Source: an uncultured Prevotella sp.
GTDB taxonomy: Bacteria > Bacteroidota > Bacteroidia > Bacteroidales > Bacteroidaceae
Direction of reading: 5' to 3'
Length of the DNA stretch: 64,000 bases
NCBI GenBank assembly: GCA_902495455.1
Contig: CABUXJ010000006.1
Coordinates: forward strand, 49,064-113,063
Shown here: piece after piece, positions 19,160 to 27,270 of the stretch
Layout of the letters: the number at the start of each line of letters is the position of its first letter
Numbering within the stretch: position 1 is the first letter of the stretch
Notes under the pieces: model-generated
What the model was told of the DNA's origin: nothing
Databases searched by the model: none
Seen by the model: only the letters and a program-made list of their open reading frames with translations
Translations under genes and position numbers: made by a program

Positions 19160-19188
19160 AATCGTACGAAAATCGGTAAAATCGTACG
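19160..19188 (-). promoter_or_regulatory. Putative activator site, 1538-residue PL11 gene
   Basis: Read on the minus strand, two perfect CGTACGATT half-sites start at 19188 and 19168, 20 bp apart. This is the best-conserved of the three copies; flanking words (TTTACCGATTTT between, GTCC after) match the sites at 3249 and 52223. Confidence 0.75.
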
Positions 19189-19260
19189 TTTTCTGGATTT
19201 GAGGTTATCCGGCGGCATGAGAAAACGTATTTCTTCCGATATTGAGAGAAACATATCCTA

Positions 19261-19380
19261 GTAGGGGCGCGACCCGTCGCGACCGCCTCTGTGCATCGTG
19301 ATTTCATTCACCGGTTTACTTATATACATGATTGGTTATGTGGTTGGCATCGTGGCGGTCGCGACAGGTCGTGACCCTAC
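19261..19380. repeat. Imperfect inverted repeat, GTCGCGAC type
   Basis: Arms 19261-19287 and 19354-19380 (27 bp each) pair with about four mismatches; both contain GTCGCGACCGCC or its complement. The right arm and the following TCACTCCAAAT and CGGATGAACC words recur at 48370-48430, where the arms sit back to back. Confidence 0.7.
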
Positions 19381-19539
19381 TTTTGGTTATGTCACTCCAA
19401 ATTACGGATGAACCAAATTTGACCCAAAATAGTTTCTTATATTCAACTAAAACGCACCGAAATCTTAAAATGTCATGTTTATTCCGAAAAACACGTCCCC
19501 GTGAGTCTATCAAAAATATCATTCGACTGAGCGAAAAGC

Positions 19540-19800
19540 ATCGTTTTTGACCACATTTTCATTGCCGCCACGAGCCGTAAGGCCCTTACGGGGTCACAAC
19601 GAGCACGCCGTTGGACGACGATGGGGCCGTCGTCGCAATGCCGTAAGGGCCCCGTTGCGATGCCGTAAGGCCCTTACGGCAAGACCGAAAAATCGACGGC
19701 AAAGCACTAATGCGTGCAACAAGCTAATAATCAAGAATTTACAAAATATCGCAAAAATCACCGTTTTTCGGACGGAAATACGGTTTTATGAAGTCAGTCA
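19540..19800 (+). repeat. 530-bp dispersed repeat, copy B (short, diverged)
   Basis: Keeps the core of the family: a GTTTTTGA start, four GCCGTAAGG-type words, CACAACGAGCACGCCGTT, then TTTACAAAATATCGCAAAAAT with CGGACGGAAAT near the end. It is about half the length of the other copies and lacks both outer parts. Confidence 0.6.
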
Positions 19801-19900
19801 GGCTTTAACACACGTTAAAGTAAAGTTTTTTGAGAGTTACGTCGAATGTTATGACGTAACAAGCTCCGCAGGAACCAACGTAACAAGCTCAGCAGGAAGC

Positions 19901-20063
19901 CTTTAAGTGTGGTAATTTCACTCCCCTCCTTTTGAAGGAGGGGAGTGAAATTACCACACTTAAAGACGTCCAAATTAGCATGCTATGTTAGTATAAACCC
20001 GGGATAAAGATGTGTGCAGAGAGTAGCTTCAAAAGGAGGGGACTGAAATTACCCCACTTAAAG
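19901..20063. repeat. 31-bp perfect hairpin plus a third copy of its arm
   Basis: Arms 19901-19931 and 19935-19965 are exact reverse complements around a 3-base loop. The right arm recurs with two changes at 20033-20063. The arm contains AAGGAGGGGA and ends ACACTTAAAG. It lies downstream of the esterase gene (minus strand) but no T-run follows, so it is annotated as a repeat rather than a terminator. Confidence 0.8.
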
Positions 20064-20124
20064 ACTTCCTGCCGAGCTTGTTGTTTCCGAATGAGCTTGT
20101 CTCGTCAAACGCCGGAGGATTCTT

Positions 20125-21537
20125 TTATTTGTTCCTTATCACACCAGCGACAGTCTCGGCAATCTTCTTAGCACCTTTTGCTGTGGGATGGATTCCGTCA
20201 CGCTGCATCATGTCCGACTTGGCATCGACCGCCTGACGCAGGTCTATCACCGTCAACTTGTTCTTCTTTGCGACCTTGGCGATGGCCGGCATGACTCCCG
20301 CTACGACGACAGAGTCACGGATCTGATCGTTTCGGCTCTCATCCAGTTTGACCGACGACGGTATCGGATTGCACAGATAGATGGTCGGTTTAGAGGGCAG
20401 GGCTTTCAACTCGTCAATCATCTGCTGCAGATCGCGGGCGAAATCCTTTTCATGGCCGTCCCAGTTTTTCTGCTTGCTGTCGTTCGTCCCGAGCTTGATG
20501 ACCACAATATCGGGATTGAACGCCTTGGCGTCCGCCCACGCCCGCTCCTTCATGTAGGGACGATCGCCGCTGTTGAGCATCGTCCGGCCGCTGACACCGA
20601 AATTCCTGACACAATAGTCACGGCCCAACTGACGCTGGAGTTGCGCGGGATAGCCGTCGACATCAACCATGTCGATGCCCCATCCGTCGGTGATGCTGTT
20701 GCCAACACAAGCCACACGACGGGCATCAGCCTTGACCGAAGGCAGCTGGCGGAGCCACGTGGTCAGCTCGTCGACCATGAGGTCGTGACAGGCGAACGAC
20801 GTGCGGAAACCGAAGCCGTGACCGCCGGCAGGATAGATGTGCAGCGCGGCTGGCACACCGGCCTTGCGCAAGGCCATGTAATAAGGTATGCCGTTGGTCA
20901 TCGGCGGCACGGCACGATCGTCTCCTGCCAGCAGGATGATTGCCGGCGGGGTCTGGTGCTTCTTCACCTGACGGTCGTTGGAAAACTCCTTGACGAGCTT
21001 CTCGTCGCTGCGCCGGTCACCGAGAAAACCGACCACGGAGCCCTTGTGAGTCTCCCGTTCGTTCATGGAGATGACCGGATAGAAGAGTATCTGGAAGTCG
21101 GGACGGGCCTCCTGCGGGGCATGGGTGGCTGTCGTCGACGCTAAATGGCCACCGGCTGAAAAGCCCATGATGCCGACGTCATAGGGGCTGACATGCCACG
21201 CGGCAGCGCTGTCGCGCACGGTGCGTATGGCGTTTTGGGCGTCGCTCATCGGTATCGTGCGGTCGCCCTTGGGCATGCGGTATGTCAGGACGCAATAGGT
21301 GATGCCCTGACGGTTGAAGTATTCGGCCCAATCGGTACCTTCATTCTGCATCGACAGATGGGAATAGCCACCGCCAGGACATCCTACGATTGCCCTACCC
21401 GACGGATTTTCGGGCAGGAACACCTGCATGTTTGCCTTGCCGTCGGGAGTCAGATTGACGGTAAACTTACGGGCGGTCTGCGCCTGTGCGGCCACGCCGA
21501 GTGCCGCGAGGAAAAGTAGTGATAATGTCTTTTTCAT
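20125..21537 (-). CDS. Two-domain esterase: alpha/beta-hydrolase plus SGNH/GDSL hydrolase
   Basis: The frame is open to 21642, but a -7 box at 21610-21617 lies inside that extension and the ATG at 21537 begins a signal peptide (MKKTLSLLFLAALGVAAQAQ), giving 470 residues. The first half is an acetylesterase-like alpha/beta-hydrolase: oxyanion loop CPGGGY, nucleophile elbow GFSAGGH (Ser127), LLAGDDRAVPP (Asp206/207) and PAGGHG (His240). The second half is a full SGNH hydrolase: GNSITDG (Ser281), NFGVSG, KLGTND and DGIHPT. Both active sites look intact. Such fusions probably remove acetyl (or feruloyl/methyl) groups in different positions; acetylated RG-I is the natural substrate here. It forms its own transcription unit, facing the same way as the SusC/SusD operon upstream of it. 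Confidence 0.88.
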   Translation of the reverse strand: MKKTLSLLFLAALGVAAQAQTARKFTVNLTPDGKANMQVFLPENPSGRAIVGCPGGGYSHLSMQNEGTDWAEYFNRQGITYCVLTYRMPKGDRTIPMSDAQNAIRTVRDSAAAWHVSPYDVGIMGFSAGGHLASTTATHAPQEARPDFQILFYPVISMNERETHKGSVVGFLGDRRSDEKLVKEFSNDRQVKKHQTPPAIILLAGDDRAVPPMTNGIPYYMALRKAGVPAALHIYPAGGHGFGFRTSFACHDLMVDELTTWLRQLPSVKADARRVACVGNSITDGWGIDMVDVDGYPAQLQRQLGRDYCVRNFGVSGRTMLNSGDRPYMKERAWADAKAFNPDIVVIKLGTNDSKQKNWDGHEKDFARDLQQMIDELKALPSKPTIYLCNPIPSSVKLDESRNDQIRDSVVVAGVMPAIAKVAKKNKLTVIDLRQAVDAKSDMMQRDGIHPTAKGAKKIAETVAGVIRNK

Positions 21538-21609
21538 ATTGTTACTGTTTGTTTCTTCGATTGATTTCGTTATGCAAAGTTTGTTTCTTTGATTGAGTTC
21601 GTTGTCATG

Positions 21610-21617
21610 CAAATTTA
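21610..21617 (-). promoter_or_regulatory. -7 box of the esterase gene
   Basis: Minus-strand TAAATTTG fits TAnnTTTG; no clear -33 partner is seen. It decides the esterase start at 21537, since the longer frame would begin upstream of transcription. Confidence 0.5.
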
Positions 21618-21703
21618 CAAACATTCGGTCGAACGCCACCACGCTTAACGACTTTTAACCGAACAAACCAAAGGAATGTCGGCAAAAGTGGCCCATGCGA
21701 TAT

Positions 21704-21790
21704 TTAAAGTTCTTAAGGTCCTTAAAGTCCTTAAAGACCTTAAAGACCTTAAAATCCTTAAAGACCTTAAAATCCTTAAAATCCTTAAAA
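21704..21790. repeat. 9-bp tandem array, TTAAAGACC type
   Basis: About nine and a half units of 9 bp (TTAAAGACC, TTAAAATCC, TTAAAGTCC and similar). The period of three codons would encode Lys-Leu or Leu-Arg repeats (for example KDLKDLKIL) in either direction, but there is no promoter or conserved start. A second array of the same kind is at 43505-43558. Within 21538-21868 it lies between the esterase promoter and the SusD terminator; nothing else is seen there. Confidence 0.85.
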
Positions 21791-21792
21791 GC

Positions 21793-21835
21793 AAAAAAAG
21801 AAAACCGGCCTTATGCTCACTAAGCATAAGGCCGG
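21793..21835 (-). terminator. Terminator of the fasciclin-SusC/SusD operon
   Basis: A 13-bp perfect stem (21805-21817 with 21823-21835, GGCCTTATGCT core) and a 5-base loop, followed on the minus strand by TTTTCTTTTTTT. This is a textbook Rho-independent terminator about 33 bp after the SusD stop. Confidence 0.92.
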
Positions 21836-21868
21836 CCACTATGTCTGGTATATTCGATAAAACCGGTA

Positions 21869-23929
21869 TCAACGGAGAGGCAAATACCAGTTGCTCTCTA
21901 TCGTAAGATCCTTTCCTACGAGCGGATTGTTCTTGCGAATCTTGTTGGAGAACCATGTGCCGCCGAAGTTGGCGCCATAGGGTTTGACATCGTCATTGTT
22001 CTTATGGCGGGCCATACGGGTCAGGTCGCTGAAACGACTACCTTCGAAGGCTACCTCCATAGCATACTCGTCACAAAGCAGGTCCTCAACGGCATTGATG
22101 ACATCGGCAGTGGGTGCGTAAGAGACTTCTATCCTCATCACAGCCAACTCATAACCGACAATCACATCTTCGCCATCAACTGTTTCATGCACTTCGTTAA
22201 TCATACGATACGGTGTTGCTGAACTCAAAAGGAAGTTATTTTCAGGAACAACGTCGGCGACAATCTGATTAGTGAGCTCCGTGACGGCCGGATCGGACAG
22301 ACCACGCTCCGGGTTGAAGGTGTCCGGCAAAGGAAGGACGGCGATAGGCTCCGGAGTAGTAGCGCCTTCGGGTATCTCATTCTCAAATACATGTTTCTCG
22401 ATTGTATACGGTATTCCAAGCTCCTTCTCCAACTGATGCATCTTGGCCGAAACGACTGAGTCTATCTGATAAACAGAGACTGTACCGGAAACACCATCAG
22501 CACCGCAACCGTAACCGTGAATACCCACATTGTGGTCATTTGAAGAAGGATTGAAGATTGCCTCTATGTCCTCACCGACGAACGAGAACTGACCGTTGCG
22601 GGCAAACAGGGCAAGAGCCTTGTCTGTCATATAAGGTGCTGTCGCTTTGGTAAGGTGAGAACCAAGTCCGTCCTTCAAGATGGCAAACGCGGCATCCGGA
22701 TAGCCCATACGGTTAAGAGCTTCGGCAAAACGAAGCCATATCGTGGACTTACGATAAAGAACGATGGTCGGGTTTGTAAATGTGAAGTAGACCTTGGGTA
22801 TGTTGTACTCTTCGATACCATTGGTGCCGCCATGATACCTCACATTGGTAAAGCGCGACATTCCTCTAAGGTCACCTATCTTACATGTCTTTGGCGTGAC
22901 ATTGTCAAAACGTGAGACATAATAATAAGCAGAGCTATCCGCCATCTCCTTATAGTTCGGAGAGTAGACAATCTGAGGTGAAACAATCGATGCTTCACCG
23001 TCAACAGCTGCTGTGGCCTGATCTAATCCGAACAACTCGCATATCTCGGTTGTCTTGCCCTGCATGGGGTTGGTTGCCATCACTATAGCAGAAACCAGAT
23101 TGCTGTTGGCGCCAAAATAGGAGGAAGCCCATGTATCGTTCGAAGGCAACTGGAGATCGATTGGCAGGGTCACATCCGTATTAATAGAATTAGTATAATT
23201 CGTCTCTAAATCAGCCAATTTGATCTTGTCGGTCACAAGATACTTGTAATAGTGACTGGCGGCTGCAGACCAATTGCCAACCTCTAAGTACATCTCTCCG
23301 AGCATGACATCGATTGGAATACAAGCAAGAGCAATCGTCGATGGTACAGGCGTGCCGCTATACTTCTCCATTTCGGGAGCCAGAGCATTCACAATCTCAG
23401 AAATGCCATACATGGGCGATTGGTCGTTGTCGATCTGGGATATGCTTGTCAGAGGATGAGTGAAGAACTTGACACGTCCATACATGCGGGCAAGCTGAAG
23501 ATAAGCCCATGCACGAAAAGAGTGAACGGCGGCAAACTCATTGCGAGTTACATTGTAACTACCATTGTAAAGAGCTGTGTCACGACGGGCGATGTAGTTG
23601 TTGCAGTTGTTTATCACCTTATAGTAAACGTATGCACTGTCATACTTGTTTGCTGTCGTCGCCGTATAATTGGCCATCTCGCGCAAATGAGTGCTTGAAT
23701 ACGGTGTCGTGGTCACAAGGTCTCCACGCATCTCGTTCTGCACAACATACATATCGGCAGCTTCCTGCATGGCCTGCATGATACCAAAAGCATAGAACAA
23801 AGAGTCGGTCTTGCTGCCAATGGTGTTGTCCGCAGGTAAATGACGTTTGTCCTCGACGTCAAGCATGTCGCTGCATGATGACACAAAGAGTGTCATCATG
23901 CTTGCGATGAAAAATATCGTCTTTTTCAT
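21869..23929 (-). CDS. SusD/RagB-family glycan-binding lipoprotein (pair 2)
   Basis: A 686-residue surface lipoprotein; signal peptide with lipobox FVSSCS (Cys19). The SusD-type helical scaffold shows in the N-terminal part (NNCNNYIARRD, AAVHSFRAWAYLQLARMYG, the TPR-like segment that binds SusC) and near the end (AVEDLLCDEYAMEVAFEGSR followed by DLTRMARHKNND). It is longer than the usual 500-600 residues because of an insertion around 440-590. It is the last gene of the seven-gene operon, 12 bp after its SusC partner, and is followed by a terminator. It would hold RG-I oligosaccharides at the outer face of the SusC pore. Confidence 0.92.
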   Translation of the reverse strand: MKKTIFFIASMMTLFVSSCSDMLDVEDKRHLPADNTIGSKTDSLFYAFGIMQAMQEAADMYVVQNEMRGDLVTTTPYSSTHLREMANYTATTANKYDSAYVYYKVINNCNNYIARRDTALYNGSYNVTRNEFAAVHSFRAWAYLQLARMYGRVKFFTHPLTSISQIDNDQSPMYGISEIVNALAPEMEKYSGTPVPSTIALACIPIDVMLGEMYLEVGNWSAAASHYYKYLVTDKIKLADLETNYTNSINTDVTLPIDLQLPSNDTWASSYFGANSNLVSAIVMATNPMQGKTTEICELFGLDQATAAVDGEASIVSPQIVYSPNYKEMADSSAYYYVSRFDNVTPKTCKIGDLRGMSRFTNVRYHGGTNGIEEYNIPKVYFTFTNPTIVLYRKSTIWLRFAEALNRMGYPDAAFAILKDGLGSHLTKATAPYMTDKALALFARNGQFSFVGEDIEAIFNPSSNDHNVGIHGYGCGADGVSGTVSVYQIDSVVSAKMHQLEKELGIPYTIEKHVFENEIPEGATTPEPIAVLPLPDTFNPERGLSDPAVTELTNQIVADVVPENNFLLSSATPYRMINEVHETVDGEDVIVGYELAVMRIEVSYAPTADVINAVEDLLCDEYAMEVAFEGSRFSDLTRMARHKNNDDVKPYGANFGGTWFSNKIRKNNPLVGKDLTIESNWYLPLR

Positions 23930-23941
23930 ATTGTCGGTTGT

Positions 23942-26900
23942 TTAGAGGTTTATTTTTAATCCGAATGTGAATGCACGTCCCTGAGCAAGATTGCCACAAT
24001 CAATGCCCTGATACATCACACTGTTTTTAGCACTGAACTCGGGATCGCTGCCTGTATAGTGGGTCAGCGTGAACAGATTGACAGCCTGTGCCCATACTGT
24101 GAGTCCCTGCAGCCAACTGAAATTGACAGGCACACGGTAGGACAATGTCAGGGTCTTCAGACGCAGATAGCTGCCATCCTCTATCCAACGGTCGCTGAAG
24201 CGATTGTTGTCCATCGGATCGCCATAAGCGATGCGAGGCATATCGGTCTGCTGACCTTCATAACGCCAACGCTTGGTCGTTGCCACCTGCTGGTTCCAAA
24301 GATTGCTGCCAGAGTTGAGAAGCATGCGCTGGTAGTTGTAGACATCGTTGCCAAGGCTGTAGTTGAAGTTCATGCTGAGCGTGAAGTCCTTCCATGTCAC
24401 ATTGGCAAAGATATTACCGTAGATGTCTGGGTTGGGGTCACCGATAACGAAACGGTCGTCCTTGTCGATGGCACCATCACCGTTCTTGTCTACGAAATGT
24501 ACGTCACCGGCAGTGAAATTCTGCTTATCACCGGTCTGTGACAATTGATAGAGATAGTTGGGCGTGCCATCCTCTGACGGTTTGCCGGCAGCCTTGGCTG
24601 CTGCATCATCTGCAAAGACACCTGCAGTCTTGTAGCCATAGAAGAGGGCCACAGGATTGCCGACAGACGTAAGGATGTTGTCCGTGCCGTAGGCAGACGA
24701 TGTGTAATCACCGTCAGGCAGTTTGGTCACCTCATTCTTATAATGGCCGGCACTTGCACCAATCTCTACGGTCCAGTCCTTAGTTACAACGGGCTTGCCG
24801 CTCAGAGTAACTTCAAAACCGGTGTTCTGCAACTCACCGGAGTTTGCCCAATAGCGGCTGATACCGCTAATCTGGTCGCTGAAACTCTTCAGAGTGAGCA
24901 GATTGCTTGTCTTGTGGATATAATAGTCGAAACTCACACCGATACGGTTGTGGAGGAAGTTGCCTTCAAAACCGACATTAAACTTCTTTGTAGTCTCCCA
25001 CTGGAGTTTGTCGTTACCGATATTGGTAATCTGAAGACCATTGTAATTATCGGCAACCTTCACCATAGAATAGATGGTACGTGCGGCATAGTTGTTGATA
25101 TCGTCGTTACCGCTGATGTCATAACCGGCGTTCACACGCAAGTAGTCGATACCGACATTCTTCGGGAACCACTTCTCATTGGTGAGTACCCATCCGGCCT
25201 GAACACTGGGGAAGATAGCCCACTGTACTCCAAACAGATCCAAACCGTCGGCATTGTCACCAAAACGGCTGTTGGCCTCGGCGAGCAGAGACAACGTAAG
25301 GAAGTATCTGTTTTTGTAGTTGTAGTCGATATTGCCATACCACTGCAGCTGCTTCCATACATCATTGGTACCGGTGACGGTATTCAAGTTCTCGGGGTTT
25401 GCAGAGATATGGGGGTTGCTGTTGAGCTCCTGGTCATTGGTGTATTCTGTTCCAAGAATATCATTATTGAATGAGAAATAATTGTACTTGAAACCGACAA
25501 ATGCCTTGAGGCTATGGGAACCGAACATGTGAGAGTAGTCTACATGAGTGTTGCTGACAACATTGTTTTCATTGGAGAACAACGAAGAGAACTTGTTGTA
25601 GACCGTTCCGAACTTCGGTATCAGGAATGCCGGAGCATACGTATGAGGACGCGTATAGCGCTGAGAGTTACGATTCAGATAATAGCTGAATGATGTCGTA
25701 ACAGACCAGTCGTTGCTAATCTGCAACGTCGGCGCCAACATGATGTTGAAGTTGGTGTTCTCCAAATAGTTCTTGTTTACGCCATCGGCTTCTTCCAAAA
25801 GACCGTTGGGGTTGGCAAGAGAGAATTCGGAACCTAAGGCATCGAATATATCGTCTGCCTCACTGAGCAAACCGGAGAAACCGCCAAGGTAGTGGTTGTA
25901 CTGATACGGAGAAAGCAACGGCGACTTGATCAGCGACAAGAACGTCGGAGACGTGGGAGTCTCCTTTGTGAAGTCCTCGGCTGCGCCATCGTTACGCAGA
26001 TTGCTGGTAACACGCGAAATGGCGATATTGAACTTCGTCGACAGATTGCGCAGAATATTAATATCCGTATTGAAACGTACATTGATGCGGTTGTAGTCAT
26101 TGTAGTCGGCTGTACTCTTGCCGTCAACGAATCCGACCGAGAGGTTGTACATACCGACATTATCACCACCCTGGACATTGATGCTGTAATTCTGCGTCAA
26201 GCCCATACGATAGATATCGTCTGTCCAATCCGTATTGTTATGATACATGTGATAATAGTATCCGTTAGGATCGTCATTGAGGAAGCTGAGAGAGGGTGTG
26301 CTGGTTCTCATACCGTCCATCGTTCCAATCAATTCTGTCGCATAAGTACGATACTGGGTTGCATCCATCATCTTGGGAAGACGGGGCACGAGACTCAAAC
26401 CGACAGAGAGATTGGCGTCAATACGTGTTGCCAAGCTATGACCGCGCTTGGTATCAATGAGGATGACACCATTGGCACCACGGGCTCCATAAAGAGCGGT
26501 AGCATTCTTCAGAACGGTCACTTTCTCAATGTCTGCAGGCATAATGGTCGTCAGCAGATTGAAATAATTGCCGCTGTGAAGAGCTTCACGTGACATCTGC
26601 ATGTCAAGTTCCTGACCATCGACAACAATTAACGGCTGCGAATTGGCATTGATGGAGTTTATACCGCGGATAAAGTTGGCATTACCAATGCCGGGGGCTG
26701 CAGAACGCTGTATCGAGCGCATGTCGGCCATGAGATTTTCTGCTATCTCTGCATCTGCCGTTATGTTCTGAACGGCAGACGAGGTGAAGCTACGACGAGC
26801 CGTGTAATTCGTGTTGTCCTCATACATCTTACGGAACTTGTCGCTCAGCATATAGATATCCATAACCTGAGTCGTGTCGGCAGGAATGGCAACCTGTTGG

Positions 26901-27259
26901 GACAGGAACTCGGGAGAATGGACATACAGAGATGTAGCAAATACGGGAACCTTGATAGTGAAAGAGCCGTCGTCATCAGACATCGCCGTATAGCGGCTGT
27001 TACCTAACATCTTGACCTGCACACCACCTAAAGGCTTCTTGGTTGCCTCGTCTTTGATGACTCCCTTCAATGACATCAGCTGATATTTCTCTACTACAGC
27101 CTTGACGCGGGGTTTTGCAACAACCTCCTCGTCAGCCATGTCATCAGTAAAATCATCCTGAGCAAGCACAGGAGAGGCTACCATCAACGCCATTGTCGAG
27201 CAAAGAACGTTTCTCAGAAACGACTTTTCTATATTATATATAAAGCTGTTCATAATCAT
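23942..27259 (-). CDS. SusC/RagA-family TonB-dependent transporter (pair 2)
   Basis: A 1105-residue outer-membrane transporter. Starts at 27259 or 27253, with a signal peptide ending MVASPVLAQ. A carboxypeptidase-regulatory-like domain (LKGVIKDEATKKPLGGVQV, then DDDGSFTIKVP) is followed by an atypical linker of about 70 residues, then the plug (NFIRGINSINANSQPLIVVD, IEKVTVLKNATALYGARGAN) and a 22-strand barrel ending GLKINL. The barrel-terminal signature (NLFTLTHYTGSDPEFS) is standard for SusC. The linker between the two N-terminal domains (NITADAEIAENLMADMRS) is unlike the usual KEVVVTG segment seen in pair 1. It imports oligosaccharides with TonB energy. Confidence 0.93.
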   Translation of the reverse strand: MIMNSFIYNIEKSFLRNVLCSTMALMVASPVLAQDDFTDDMADEEVVAKPRVKAVVEKYQLMSLKGVIKDEATKKPLGGVQVKMLGNSRYTAMSDDDGSFTIKVPVFATSLYVHSPEFLSQQVAIPADTTQVMDIYMLSDKFRKMYEDNTNYTARRSFTSSAVQNITADAEIAENLMADMRSIQRSAAPGIGNANFIRGINSINANSQPLIVVDGQELDMQMSREALHSGNYFNLLTTIMPADIEKVTVLKNATALYGARGANGVILIDTKRGHSLATRIDANLSVGLSLVPRLPKMMDATQYRTYATELIGTMDGMRTSTPSLSFLNDDPNGYYYHMYHNNTDWTDDIYRMGLTQNYSINVQGGDNVGMYNLSVGFVDGKSTADYNDYNRINVRFNTDINILRNLSTKFNIAISRVTSNLRNDGAAEDFTKETPTSPTFLSLIKSPLLSPYQYNHYLGGFSGLLSEADDIFDALGSEFSLANPNGLLEEADGVNKNYLENTNFNIMLAPTLQISNDWSVTTSFSYYLNRNSQRYTRPHTYAPAFLIPKFGTVYNKFSSLFSNENNVVSNTHVDYSHMFGSHSLKAFVGFKYNYFSFNNDILGTEYTNDQELNSNPHISANPENLNTVTGTNDVWKQLQWYGNIDYNYKNRYFLTLSLLAEANSRFGDNADGLDLFGVQWAIFPSVQAGWVLTNEKWFPKNVGIDYLRVNAGYDISGNDDINNYAARTIYSMVKVADNYNGLQITNIGNDKLQWETTKKFNVGFEGNFLHNRIGVSFDYYIHKTSNLLTLKSFSDQISGISRYWANSGELQNTGFEVTLSGKPVVTKDWTVEIGASAGHYKNEVTKLPDGDYTSSAYGTDNILTSVGNPVALFYGYKTAGVFADDAAAKAAGKPSEDGTPNYLYQLSQTGDKQNFTAGDVHFVDKNGDGAIDKDDRFVIGDPNPDIYGNIFANVTWKDFTLSMNFNYSLGNDVYNYQRMLLNSGSNLWNQQVATTKRWRYEGQQTDMPRIAYGDPMDNNRFSDRWIEDGSYLRLKTLTLSYRVPVNFSWLQGLTVWAQAVNLFTLTHYTGSDPEFSAKNSVMYQGIDCGNLAQGRAFTFGLKINL

Positions 27260-27270
27260 TCTACGTTTTT

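Larger units (their letters stand above)
19040..20124. other. Repeat-rich gap between the PL11 gene and the esterase gene
   Basis: About 1.1 kb with no credible gene. It contains the PL11 promoter and operator (19124-19188), an imperfect inverted repeat (19261-19380), a TCACTCCAAAT-type module (about 19390-19425, also near 48408), a partial copy of the dispersed repeat (19540-19800) and a GGAGGGGA hairpin family (19901-20063). Short open frames across it differ in every phase and lack start context. Confidence 0.7.

Noticed and set aside
19901..19965. Terminator of the esterase gene
   Set aside because: The hairpin is strong but has no T-run on the minus strand and lies about 160 bp beyond the stop; it belongs to a repeat set.
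21704..21790. Possible CRISPR array
   Set aside because: The unit is 9 bp with no unique spacers and no cas genes nearby.
21645..21956. 103-codon minus-strand frame encoding Leu-Arg repeats
   Set aside because: It overlaps the SusD 3' end and is generated by the 9-bp tandem array; no start signal.
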